Below, one piece after another: positions 1 through 7,384 of a DNA stretch of 11,769 nucleotides (position 1 is the first letter of the stretch; every line of letters starts with the position of its first letter). Source of the DNA: Cloacimonetes bacterium UBA5553 (GTDB lineage Bacteria > Cloacimonadota > Cloacimonadia > Cloacimonadales > Cloacimonadaceae). The stretch covers positions 1 to 11,769 of the forward strand of contig DIMZ01000102.1 in assembly GCA_002425825.1 (NCBI GenBank), given 5' to 3'. Made by a program: the position numbers and the translations under genes. The notes beneath the pieces are model-generated. The model saw nothing but the letters and a program-made list of their open reading frames with translations, had not been told where the DNA came from and did no database searches.

Positions 1-185
1 TGGGTCAGATTTATAAAAGCCTACGTTAAACTGCGAAACAATAAAAATAACCATATATATCTTGACTCTGATATGATTATAAAAAATATTGGTTACAGTG
101 TTTGTCAGCGGATTGCATAGCGCTTGGGTAAAGATTGGCAATCCCATTAGGGTAAGCGTAAGAAAGGTGCTCCACATGCAAATAT
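1..185. other. AT-rich 5' flank with short inverted repeats
   Basis: No confident gene lies here. Frame 1 of the + strand is open from the window edge to a TAG at 118-120 (39 codons). It could be the tail of an upstream gene, but it is too short and AT-rich to claim. Downstream of that TAG are short inverted repeats: CGCTT (121-125) can pair with AAGCG (154-158), GATTG (133-137) faces CAATC (139-143) around a single G, and CCACAT (172-177) faces ATGTGG (184-189) across a 6-nt loop. None is followed by a T-run, so they do not look like a terminator. They may fold in the leader of the next gene. I found no -35/-10 pair with good spacing. Confidence 0.4.
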
Positions 186-200
186 GTGGTAGTTAGCAGC

Positions 201-208
201 AGGGAGAG
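201..208 (+). promoter_or_regulatory. Ribosome binding site fixing the start at 213
   Basis: AGGGAGAG lies about 5-6 nt before ATG 213, a normal Shine-Dalgarno position. The in-frame GTG at 186 has no comparable site and would put charged residues ahead of the signal peptide, so ATG 213 is the better start. Confidence 0.7.
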
Positions 209-212
209 AGCT

Positions 213-1223
213 ATGAACATTAGATTAATTTGCATAATCGCAATACTCTTATTATGTAGTCTGCTATTAGCAGTAAATGGTCCCATGTCTTATCCATTCG
301 GTGATGCCAAACATGAGATACGGGATTCGCTATTGGCAGTAGATAACTTAAGCGGTTCAATTTACTATCAACAGAACTACATCACAGTAGATGCAAACTG
401 GCAGGAGGGACAAACCTACATTGGAGATTATTATGATTGGTTTTGGATGTATCACTTTGCCAGCATAGGCTATCTTTCTTTTGAGATACCCGATATACCG
501 GAAGGCTATAAGATACAATCTGCACAGCTAATGATGTATACAGGTGCGATGAGGGGTAATTCTGAATCTGGAGTTTATCCTATGTTCAATATTGGTTCGA
601 TTATACGCCCCGAGGGGGTATTGGAGCATATAGATTACGGCAATACATTCAGCTCAAATGACGTTATACCATCCTCTGTATATGGCACCTATACTTTCTT
701 TACTTATGAAACTCTGCAGCCACCGTGTTGGGTGAGTTATGATGTTAGCGAATGCCTTTTGATGGATATCGCATCAAACCGCAACCTTAGCCAGTATCGC
801 GTCTATTTGCAAGGTTTTTCTGATTGGGATAGTTGGGATGATTATATTGCGACATCAACAGCCAGTGGCACAGTTTATCCATACTCAGCCAAAATCGTCT
901 ATACTATTGGGGACGGAGTGTCCAACATAGATCCTTCAATACCACAATCCCAATTGGCTGTCGCCAGCTATCCCAATCCATTCTCAGACATCAGTTCAAT
1001 AACAGTTAAGGCACCTGAGCCGGGGTTGTTTAAGCTAAATATATACAACCTTAAAGGCCAATTGATTCGAAGCTACACTAATAGCTCAAAATCATCCGGC
1101 GATCAAACCTTCCAATGGGATGCCAGAGACGATAGCGGTAGAAAGGTTAGCGGGGGGATATATCTGGCGGTGGCGCAGTCAGGGCAAAGAACTGCAAGCA
1201 GTAAGATATTGTATATGAAATAA
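213..1223 (+). CDS. Secreted beta-sandwich protein with C-terminal sorting-type domain (paralog 1)
   Basis: The 336-residue product starts with a signal peptide (hydrophobic residues about 4-21) and is predicted to be secreted. Residues about 38-232 form one domain with a pattern reminiscent of DNRLRE-type beta-sandwiches: YLSFEIPDIPEGY near 87-99, a DVSEC segment near 177-181, and a closing strand before 232. The resemblance is weak and no enzymatic motif is visible. C172 and C181 are conserved in the second paralog (6220-7233) and could form a disulfide. Residues about 253-336 are a FlgD-like/type IX-like C-terminal domain: YPNPF (253-257), IYNLKGQ (277-283), W302, the DDSG turn and SGGIYLAV. 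Such domains usually mark cargo for outer-membrane export and are then removed or anchored. The 156-nt gap to the protease gene contains no terminator, so the two may be co-transcribed. Specific function and ligand are unknown. Confidence 0.85.
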   Translation: MNIRLICIIAILLLCSLLLAVNGPMSYPFGDAKHEIRDSLLAVDNLSGSIYYQQNYITVDANWQEGQTYIGDYYDWFWMYHFASIGYLSFEIPDIPEGYKIQSAQLMMYTGAMRGNSESGVYPMFNIGSIIRPEGVLEHIDYGNTFSSNDVIPSSVYGTYTFFTYETLQPPCWVSYDVSECLLMDIASNRNLSQYRVYLQGFSDWDSWDDYIATSTASGTVYPYSAKIVYTIGDGVSNIDPSIPQSQLAVASYPNPFSDISSITVKAPEPGLFKLNIYNLKGQLIRSYTNSSKSSGDQTFQWDARDDSGRKVSGGIYLAVAQSGQRTASSKILYMK

Positions 1224-1260
1224 GCTGAAGCTATCTCAATTACAGGAGGAAGATATGATT
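1124..1260 (+). repeat. Direct repeat copy 1: 3' end of paralog 1 plus 37 nt past its stop
   Basis: This segment aligns without gaps to 7134-7270 (offset 6010). By eye, 128 of 137 bases match. From 1146 to 1260 only 5 of 115 differ, and positions 1173-1216 are identical for 44 nt. Similarity continues for 37 nt beyond the stop codon (35 of 37 identical), then ends abruptly at 1260. The coding DNA just upstream (about 1081-1120) is clearly diverged, so this stretch has been homogenised or was moved recently. Confidence 0.9.
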
Positions 1261-1263
1261 TAA
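1244..1263 (+). other. Orphan Shine-Dalgarno and two-codon ORF (ATG ATT TAA)
   Basis: AGGAGGA (1244-1250) is the strongest ribosome binding site in the neighbourhood. It sits 4-5 nt before ATG 1255, which is followed by one Ile codon and then TAA 1261-1263. The repeat shared with 7134-7270 ends exactly after ATG ATT. It looks like the start of a gene whose body has been replaced or lost. A functional minimal ORF regulating the protease gene 116 nt downstream is possible but less likely. Confidence 0.45.
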
Positions 1264-1364
1264 GATTGTGACTATGGCAGGGGGCAGCAAATTAGATTGG
1301 TAACTGCAACGTTCTAAAGGGATTTGAAGACCTACAGGACATCTAAACAGCACTTAAGCAATTT

Positions 1365-1373
1365 AAAAGGAGA
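1365..1373 (+). promoter_or_regulatory. Ribosome binding site of the subtilase gene
   Basis: AAAAGGAGA ends 5 nt before ATG 1379, and its AGGAG core lies 6 nt from the start. It supports this start, which also yields a proper signal peptide. Confidence 0.75.
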
Positions 1374-1378
1374 ATTTT

Positions 1379-4300
1379 ATGAACAAGATGTATGTGTGCA
1401 TATTGCTAATTATGATTAGCACTCTTGCATTTGCCGAGTTATATGTTCCAGGACATGTAATATTTAAGGCAAAAAACCCAATTACGATTCTGCAAACCGA
1501 ACCTCAGCTAACAACCGACAAAGCATGGTTCAATGAAAAGATTACTACATTTCGCATCTCAGAGCTTCACCCCATTGGAGCAGATAAGATACCGTCAGCG
1601 TATTTAAGCGAAAGGCTATACTATTATGCGGTGTTCGACACGGTATTCTCCGTTAAGCAGGTTGTAAACAGCATGAAAGGCGAAAACGAGATAGCGTTTG
1701 CCGAGCCTAATTTTATTTTCCACGAACTATCGGGTGTAGATACCAATGATGATAATGCGAATAGCATGTGGGGCTTAAAGAACATCGGCATGCAAAGAGT
1801 TTGGGATGAACTACAGGTATATGGTGACCCCAGCGTTGTTGTTTCGGTAATAGATTCCGGTATTGATCTGGGTAATGCCCCTTATCCATTCAACACTGTT
1901 AATATCCATCCTGATCTTTTGGGTAATGTATGGCAGGATCAGGAAGGTAACTACGGTTTTAACTATTATGCCGTGTTTCCTCCAGGTACATCGCCCATAA
2001 CAAATGAGTCTGTCTTCTACCCCCACGATAAGCATGGGCATGGGACGTCAGTTGCAGGAGTGATAAGTGCGATCAACAATAACGAATATGCAGTATCAAG
2101 TGTGGCAGGAGGATGGAGCGGCATAACTGCGGGAACCAAGATCATGCCGATAAGAGCAGGAAACCCAATAGGATCCTATCTTGCGTTGTACTATGGCTTA
2201 TTCACATCCTATCAATATGGCGTTCGCATTATAAACCTTAGCATGGGAATACGCGAATCTGAGATGTCACAAGTGGGTATTGAAGGCATGAACATGTTGC
2301 ATGAAATAATAGTAGACATGCATAATGATGCCTATAACTTTGGCGTTCGTCCACTTGTGATAGTAGCCGGTGGCAATAGTGATTGTGAAGAAGTCTGGTA
2401 TCCGGCATGTTTCGATGAAGTCCTGGCGGTAGGTGCAGTAGATGTTTATGACAAGCGTGGCATATGGAGTGGTGGAGCTTCTACATATCACTCTACGATA
2501 GATATAGTTGCCCCTGGCAGCCTCAGTAAAGAGGATGCGGTTATTGATCAAGTTGGTATCTACACGACCTTCCCAACGGATGTGGCGCAAGCGAATCTTT
2601 ATCACTATACCCCTATAGTTGACCAACGAAGTGGAACTTCATTAGCTGCTCCACATGTTTCGGGAGTAGCTGCTTTGGTATTATCACAGTTCCCCACTCT
2701 TACTAATGAGCAGCTAAGGGGAAGACTGGTAGGAACCTCAGACTACATTTACGATAAGAATCAAGCACACTTGGGGCTAATGGGTTCCGGAAGACTGAAT
2801 GCTTATCGCGCACTAACGGAACAGGAACAACCGAATCTTGTGTTAAATGGTATCCAAGTAAATGGGATAACAACAGATGTGATTGATATCGGACCAGCTC
2901 GGCAGAGGCTATCTCTGAATATAAAAAACTGGTGGAGTGATGCAACGAATGTGTGGGGATTACTATCCACAGATGATCCGAATGTGTCAATAAGATACTT
3001 AGAGTCAAATCGGATCGACTGGGGTAACATTCAGACAGAAGAGACTCTAGTAAATAACACGATTGTTACCATTTATGCAACGGGGTTTAATAGATTAGCA
3101 ACCTTCACACTAACTATAGATTCCGATGCTAATGCCCCAAAAGTAATGACGTTTACCTTGAAAATACAAACTTCGGTTGAGGATGACTATTTCTGTGTAA
3201 TACCTTCTGGAGCCGGCGGATTAGAAGAAAGCTATCTCAACAAGAACTTTACGGTTAAGGATGTAAACAACGATGGATTTGATGAGATATTTGTAACCAG
3301 TAGAAACGGGTATTTATTTGTTATACATCAAGATGGATCATTTGTTAGAAGGCAGCTTACCGGAGAGACGACTTGTACACCAGCTGTGGGTGATATAGAT
3401 TCAGACAAAGTACTTGATATTGTGGTAGGCGACGATAACGGACAGGTTAACATATTCAGTGGGTCTTCATATACTCCTAAGTTCGAGATTAATACAGTCC
3501 AAGAAGGTACCCACAAAGTCACATTTATTACCCTGGAAGACATTAACAATGACGGGCAATTAGATATTGTTGCAGTTTTTGAGAAGATAAGTGCCGATGT
3601 GGGAGCCAACGGATTCTCAGTCATTAACATGTTAGGCAGGCATGTATATAATTATAATACAACATATACCATACAGCATGGTGTATCTGTAGATGATGTC
3701 AATGGCAACGGGCTGAAGGACGTGGTCTTCCTATGTCAAAATTATAACGGTTTGGTGCACAACCAAACTAATTTGTTCTTAGATGTAGTTGAAGTATCGG
3801 AAGATTTCACAGCTAACCGAATATATCACAATACGATCGGCAACTCGTTGTTTAGTGCTGGATCATCCCCGCTCATAGTTGATTTATCCAGTGACGGTTC
3901 CAAAGAGATGATTATTAGGTATGAATGGAGTGACCAAGGCCAGGATAATCGCACGAATAGAAAGGTTGGAATACAGGTATTCAATTATAATCCTACAGAT
4001 CATTCTCCTATATGCGAGTACCCCACAGGGAACAATACTGTTAGGCAGCTTGGTCGAAATGATAACATTATTGTAGGTAACTTTTCATTAAATCCTGGGC
4101 TTGAAATATTGTTCACTCACGATAAGTTGACTTTGCTTGATGCAAATGGTGTCGTAATCAAAGAAAGCAACATGCTTCCATATGAACTAAACAGCTATCA
4201 GGAATATACTCTGGCACTTGACAACTCAGATAATGACACAAAATACTACAGATTGTCTGGAGTTACCCAATACTATCGTATGAGTGCGCATGATTCATCT

Positions 4301-6043
4301 TTTCAAGAAGATTATGCTTGGAAGTACGATGTATATTGTACTTCTGTGACCGATCCCAACGATCCGATCGGCTTGGCTTTTGTAAACACCTCGTGGAGTT
4401 CATCAGGTATCGTTATGCCGATGAAAATGGGTCAGTTTGCCATGATTCCACTGAGCCGTGATGATTTCATAAAAAGCGACTATCGTAAGTACAGATACAA
4501 TTCGCGGCACACAGGTAGCTATAACCAACCGCTACCCAGAATCGTCACAGAACCTACTGAGGTAAAGCATAATCTATATATTGAGAATCATATATACTTT
4601 GAGTCGGAAATGCTAATAAATCCGACAGTAAGAATTGTAGTTGATCCCAATTTGGCGATTAAGTCGAATAATCATGTTAAATCTGCTGGTAACCGTGATA
4701 ATGGTCTTCAAATCTATGGAACTTGCCTTAAAACAACGCCTGGTTATTGGGACGGACTAACGTTTAAGAACGGTAGTTCGTCAGATTTAAGCGATTGCGA
4801 CATTCGCAATGCTGCAATTGGAATAAGCTATGACGATACAGGATCTCATTTTCTTAACAACAGCACTATTAGTTATAACGATTGGGGACTTGCGATCTAT
4901 CAGGCAAATCCTATTTTAATGAAAAACAAGATTAGCAATAACGACATCATTGGATTAGCCTTGCACAATGGAGCTAGTCCCCTCATGGGAGCAGATGCTT
5001 CTTTGGCTGGTGGTAACTCTATTACCAATAATCCGGTAGGAATCTTTTCCTCACAATCTAATCCAATACTAAAGCAAGGTCACAATGATATTGTAAATCT
5101 AGATATGAATATTCAAATAGCCTATTCTGTAGATCCAATACCGGTTCAGCAAAACTGGTGGGGGTCTGATAACCCTGATGATTTTGATAGTAAGTTCAAT
5201 CCCCGTGAGTTAGTAGTGTACGACCCATGGGACAGCACACCTAACACGCCCTATTCTCCTCAATCGAATCCGTTTATACTCGCAATGCAGCTTATGTTTG
5301 AAGAGCAGTACTTACAGGCAATACCATATTTCCACCAGGTGTTAGCGGATTCCACTGTTAACTATGATGATCATGCCTCCATTAATGCTCTGTTGACCTG
5401 CTACGATAAAACGGATAATCTCAATTATTATAGAGATTTCATCCTCTGTCAGCTTGAGAATGAATTGCATGAGAAATTGGAGCAATGGTATAAAGACTGC
5501 TTAGCATTGATAAATAGATCTGTTGGGCGGTTTATGGATGCAATATCATACTATGAATACAAGCTGGATAACAGCACTACCTTGGCTGATTCTTGTTATG
5601 CGATAATTGATCTTGGGAATACATACCTTGAATCGAATAGCAAAACCAGCGGTAAGTATGCTCATCTGGTTCCGAAATCATACCTGGAGCATTCACAACT
5701 AACGAAGGAGCTTCTCAATAAGATATATAGTAGTTCGACACAGCCAGAAAGCTCACCCCCAATTGAGAATGTTTTTCTTAAGCAGAATTATCCAAATCCA
5801 TTCAATCCAACTACAACCATTTCATTCTACTTACCACAGCAATCTAAAACCCAGTTATTAGTATATAACTTAAAAGGACAAGTTGTTAACAGGTTGCGTA
5901 ATGATGTATTAGATAAAGGTTACCATTCAGTTGTTTGGGATGGCAAAGACCACAATGGTCGTGCAGTAGCCAGTGGGTTATACTTCTATCAGTTAAAAAC
6001 AGACAAATCAGTACAGATCAAGAAGTGTATTCTACTTAAATAG
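1379..6043 (+). CDS. Secreted subtilisin-like (S8) serine protease, large mosaic protein with sorting-type C-terminus
   Basis: This 1554-residue protein is secreted through a signal peptide (1-19, cleavage likely after LAFA). Residues about 20-120 form an S8-type propeptide (start YVPGHVIFK, end AEPNF). The catalytic domain spans about 130-478 with an intact triad: D159 in VIDSG, H221 in HGHGTSVAG, S421 in SGTSLAAPHVSG, and the oxyanion N333 in AGGNSD. VCBS/FG-GAP-like Ca-binding loops begin near D628, D672, D721, D773 and possibly D835 (DVNNDGFDE-type), suggesting a partial propeller. Residues about 1065-1260 form a right-handed parallel beta-helix with N-rich turns, closing on QQNWWGSDNP. 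Residues about 1297-1445 are helical and TPR-like. Residues 1464-1554 are the sorting-type domain (YPNPFNPTTTISF, VYNLKGQ, WDGKDHNG, SGLYFY). All key residues are present, so an active surface or released endopeptidase is expected; the substrate is unknown. It lies between two paralogous secreted proteins. Confidence 0.92.
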   Translation: MNKMYVCILLIMISTLAFAELYVPGHVIFKAKNPITILQTEPQLTTDKAWFNEKITTFRISELHPIGADKIPSAYLSERLYYYAVFDTVFSVKQVVNSMKGENEIAFAEPNFIFHELSGVDTNDDNANSMWGLKNIGMQRVWDELQVYGDPSVVVSVIDSGIDLGNAPYPFNTVNIHPDLLGNVWQDQEGNYGFNYYAVFPPGTSPITNESVFYPHDKHGHGTSVAGVISAINNNEYAVSSVAGGWSGITAGTKIMPIRAGNPIGSYLALYYGLFTSYQYGVRIINLSMGIRESEMSQVGIEGMNMLHEIIVDMHNDAYNFGVRPLVIVAGGNSDCEEVWYPACFDEVLAVGAVDVYDKRGIWSGGASTYHSTIDIVAPGSLSKEDAVIDQVGIYTTFPTDVAQANLYHYTPIVDQRSGTSLAAPHVSGVAALVLSQFPTLTNEQLRGRLVGTSDYIYDKNQAHLGLMGSGRLNAYRALTEQEQPNLVLNGIQVNGITTDVIDIGPARQRLSLNIKNWWSDATNVWGLLSTDDPNVSIRYLESNRIDWGNIQTEETLVNNTIVTIYATGFNRLATFTLTIDSDANAPKVMTFTLKIQTSVEDDYFCVIPSGAGGLEESYLNKNFTVKDVNNDGFDEIFVTSRNGYLFVIHQDGSFVRRQLTGETTCTPAVGDIDSDKVLDIVVGDDNGQVNIFSGSSYTPKFEINTVQEGTHKVTFITLEDINNDGQLDIVAVFEKISADVGANGFSVINMLGRHVYNYNTTYTIQHGVSVDDVNGNGLKDVVFLCQNYNGLVHNQTNLFLDVVEVSEDFTANRIYHNTIGNSLFSAGSSPLIVDLSSDGSKEMIIRYEWSDQGQDNRTNRKVGIQVFNYNPTDHSPICEYPTGNNTVRQLGRNDNIIVGNFSLNPGLEILFTHDKLTLLDANGVVIKESNMLPYELNSYQEYTLALDNSDNDTKYYRLSGVTQYYRMSAHDSSFQEDYAWKYDVYCTSVTDPNDPIGLAFVNTSWSSSGIVMPMKMGQFAMIPLSRDDFIKSDYRKYRYNSRHTGSYNQPLPRIVTEPTEVKHNLYIENHIYFESEMLINPTVRIVVDPNLAIKSNNHVKSAGNRDNGLQIYGTCLKTTPGYWDGLTFKNGSSSDLSDCDIRNAAIGISYDDTGSHFLNNSTISYNDWGLAIYQANPILMKNKISNNDIIGLALHNGASPLMGADASLAGGNSITNNPVGIFSSQSNPILKQGHNDIVNLDMNIQIAYSVDPIPVQQNWWGSDNPDDFDSKFNPRELVVYDPWDSTPNTPYSPQSNPFILAMQLMFEEQYLQAIPYFHQVLADSTVNYDDHASINALLTCYDKTDNLNYYRDFILCQLENELHEKLEQWYKDCLALINRSVGRFMDAISYYEYKLDNSTTLADSCYAIIDLGNTYLESNSKTSGKYAHLVPKSYLEHSQLTKELLNKIYSSSTQPESSPPIENVFLKQNYPNPFNPTTTISFYLPQQSKTQLLVYNLKGQVVNRLRNDVLDKGYHSVVWDGKDHNGRAVASGLYFYQLKTDKSVQIKKCILLK

Positions 6044-6050
6044 CACATTG

Positions 6051-6086
6051 AAGAACGAGCCTAAACCTTGGTTTAGGCTCGTTCTT
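6051..6086. terminator. Perfect 17-bp inverted repeat after the protease gene
   Basis: AAGAACGAGCCTAAACC (6051-6067) is exactly complementary to 6070-6086, with only TT between (effectively a 16-bp stem with a CTTG loop). It begins 8 nt after the protease stop. The 3' arm ends in TTCTT and continues ATT, so the U-tract is imperfect. A strong transcription terminator or mRNA 3'-stabilising hairpin is most likely. Because the repeat is symmetric, it could work in both directions. Confidence 0.75.
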
Positions 6087-6106
6087 ATTGAATAGCACAA
6101 TACCTC

Positions 6107-6135
6107 TTGACACGATAGACTGCCAAGTTTTAGAT
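6107..6135 (+). promoter_or_regulatory. Candidate sigma-70-type promoter for paralog 2
   Basis: A perfect TTGACA (6107-6112) is followed 17 nt later by TTAGAT (6130-6135), a weak -10. It sits just after the hairpin at 6051-6086 and would leave a leader of roughly 75-80 nt before ATG 6220. Position and spacing are good, but the -10 matches only about half the consensus, and promoter rules in this lineage are not established here. Confidence 0.35.
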
Positions 6136-6206
6136 GCTATGCTTAAATATTGCTTTAGCAATGCGATGCATATATCCAGTTTGTATGCAAGATTTATTAC
6201 TACCAC

Positions 6207-6210
6207 AGGG
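6207..6210 (+). promoter_or_regulatory. Short Shine-Dalgarno favouring start 6220
   Basis: AGGG lies 9 nt before ATG 6220 and directly abuts ATG 6211, so it cannot serve the latter. Starting at 6220 gives 337 residues with a clean signal peptide and matches the 336-residue paralog. The frame stays open upstream to a TTG at 6088, but that extension has no counterpart in the paralog. Confidence 0.5.
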
Positions 6211-6219
6211 ATGGTTAGA

Positions 6220-7233
6220 ATGAGAAGAATGTTTTTGGTATTGGCGTTTAGCCTTTTACTATGCAGTGTTTGCTTTGCGGATAGCTTTGGACAAGCCCAT
6301 TTTCGCGCAGAAGATAAAGGTGTGATAGTTGATTCATTGGTAACCGTTGACCAGTTAACCGGCTCAATATACTATCAACGGAACTACATTACGGTAGATG
6401 CTAATTGGCAGGAAGAACTAACTTACATTGGAGATTATTATGATTGGTTTTGGATGGTGCGTTTTGCCAGCATTAGTTATCTAACTTTTGAGGTGCCTGT
6501 AATTCCGGATGGTTACACATTAGAGCGCGCGATACTGGGGATATATGTGTTTGAATATAATGGAAACTCATATTGGGATGAATATCCAATTTTCAATATA
6601 GGCAGCACGGCTACCTTTCCTGAAGGTATTCTGGAGCATATTGATTATGGCAATACGTTCAGCTCAAATGACGTGATACCAGCCGCTATATATGGGTCAT
6701 ACACCCTTTTTACCCATGAAACTTTGAATCCACCATGTTTGTTAAGTATTGATGTAAGCGATTGTCTGAGAAGCGACATTGCGAGTAATAGAGCACTTAG
6801 CCAATATCGCATCTATTTGCAGGGCTTTTCCGATTGGGATAATTGGGATGATTTTGTTGTGATTGCATCTTATAGTAATCCATACAGTCCGACTGTGCCA
6901 AAAATACGTTACACCTTATCTGATGGAACTTCAAATAGCGATCCCACCAGCCCACCAGCCAAGCTAAGCATTATCAGCCATCCCAATCCTTTTACAGAGG
7001 CGGTATCGATAAAGCTTAAGGTGGCAGAGCCAGGGATTAGCAAGCTGAGTATCTATAACCTGAAGGGACAGAAGGTACGTAGCTTTGATGCTAATAGTGG
7101 GGCTGATGGGGAACACAACTTTAGATGGGATGGCAGAGACGATAGCGGTAAACCTGTTAGCGGGGGGATATATCTGGCAGTAGCGCAGTCAGGGCAAAGA
7201 ACTGCAAGCAGTAAGATATTGTATATTAAATAA
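6220..7233 (+). CDS. Secreted beta-sandwich protein with C-terminal sorting-type domain (paralog 2)
   Basis: This 337-residue protein is a full-length paralog of the protein at 213-1223. It has a signal peptide (1-20, SVCFA then DS) and an N-terminal beta-sandwich-like domain (about 38-232). Shared blocks include YYQ.NYITVDANWQE, GDYYDWFWM, LEHIDYGNTFSSNDVIP and LQGFSDWD.WDD. The Cys pair (C173, C182) is conserved. The C-terminal domain begins at HPNPF (254-258), a variant of the usual YPNPF, and contains IYNLKGQ (278-284), the WDGRDDSGKPVSGG core and a basic end. Overall identity to the paralog is roughly 60% by eye, but the last 40 or so residues are nearly identical. It is probably exported and surface-linked. 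Its own promoter is suggested by the hairpin and the TTGACA box upstream. No catalytic residues are recognised. A DNRLRE/CBM-like binding role is only a guess. The alternative start ATG 6211 cannot be excluded. Confidence 0.83.
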   Translation: MRRMFLVLAFSLLLCSVCFADSFGQAHFRAEDKGVIVDSLVTVDQLTGSIYYQRNYITVDANWQEELTYIGDYYDWFWMVRFASISYLTFEVPVIPDGYTLERAILGIYVFEYNGNSYWDEYPIFNIGSTATFPEGILEHIDYGNTFSSNDVIPAAIYGSYTLFTHETLNPPCLLSIDVSDCLRSDIASNRALSQYRIYLQGFSDWDNWDDFVVIASYSNPYSPTVPKIRYTLSDGTSNSDPTSPPAKLSIISHPNPFTEAVSIKLKVAEPGISKLSIYNLKGQKVRSFDANSGADGEHNFRWDGRDDSGKPVSGGIYLAVAQSGQRTASSKILYIK

Positions 7234-7270
7234 GCTGAAGCTATCTCAATTACATGAGGAAGATGTGATT
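7134..7270 (+). repeat. Direct repeat copy 2: 3' end of paralog 2 plus 37 nt past its stop
   Basis: This is the partner of 1124-1260. The match ends after GTGATT at 7270, the same relative point as ATGATT in copy 1. Differences cluster at 7151-7155 (an Arg-Lys versus Lys-Pro codon pair); the other five are scattered single-base changes. Its orphan ribosome site is degraded (TGAGGA instead of GGAGGA) and the start codon has become GTG. The resulting frame runs 7 codons to TAG 7286-7288. Confidence 0.9.
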
Positions 7271-7318
7271 ATCGGTTTGCAGACTTAGGCGGGGGTTGCA
7301 TAAAGAAGCATTTTGTGC

Positions 7319-7324
7319 TTGACA
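7319..7324 (+). promoter_or_regulatory. Possible -35 element upstream of rpsT
   Basis: TTGACA matches the sigma-70 -35 consensus and lies 60 nt before the rpsT start. No convincing -10 is found 16-18 nt downstream; the best A/T-rich hexamer, TACAAA (7349-7354), is 24 nt away. The rpsT promoter should be in this region, but its exact place is uncertain. Confidence 0.25.
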
Positions 7325-7384
7325 AATAAGTGCAGTAAATCAGCATGGTACAAATATTTAAAATAATCGTTAGAAGAGGATATC

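Noticed and set aside
1..120. Frame-1 open stretch of 39 codons ending in TAG, possibly the tail of an upstream gene
   Set aside because: Too short and AT-rich, with no recognisable motif and no view of what lies upstream.
77..286. Minus-strand frame with a hydrophobic segment
   Set aside because: The hydrophobic stretch is the antisense of the signal-peptide region of the gene at 213, and no ribosome site was seen.
1266..1297. Possible promoter TTGTGA ... TTAGAT before the protease gene
   Set aside because: Spacing of 20 nt and poor matches in both boxes; indistinguishable from background.
2267..2626. Minus-strand open frame of 119 codons inside the protease gene
   Set aside because: It lies opposite the intact S8 catalytic domain, its composition resembles antisense noise, and it has no start signal.
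3328..3630. Minus-strand open frame of 100 codons in the VCBS/FG-GAP region
   Set aside because: Shadow of the repetitive coding strand with no family resemblance.
6088..6219. N-terminal extension of paralog 2 starting at TTG 6088
   Set aside because: It begins inside or next to the hairpin, has no ribosome site, would hide the signal peptide and is absent from paralog 1.
7304..7322. Small hairpin AAGCA-TTTTG-TGCTT before rpsT as a terminator
   Set aside because: Only 5 bp, A/T-rich, and not followed by a T-run; it overlaps a -35-like box instead.
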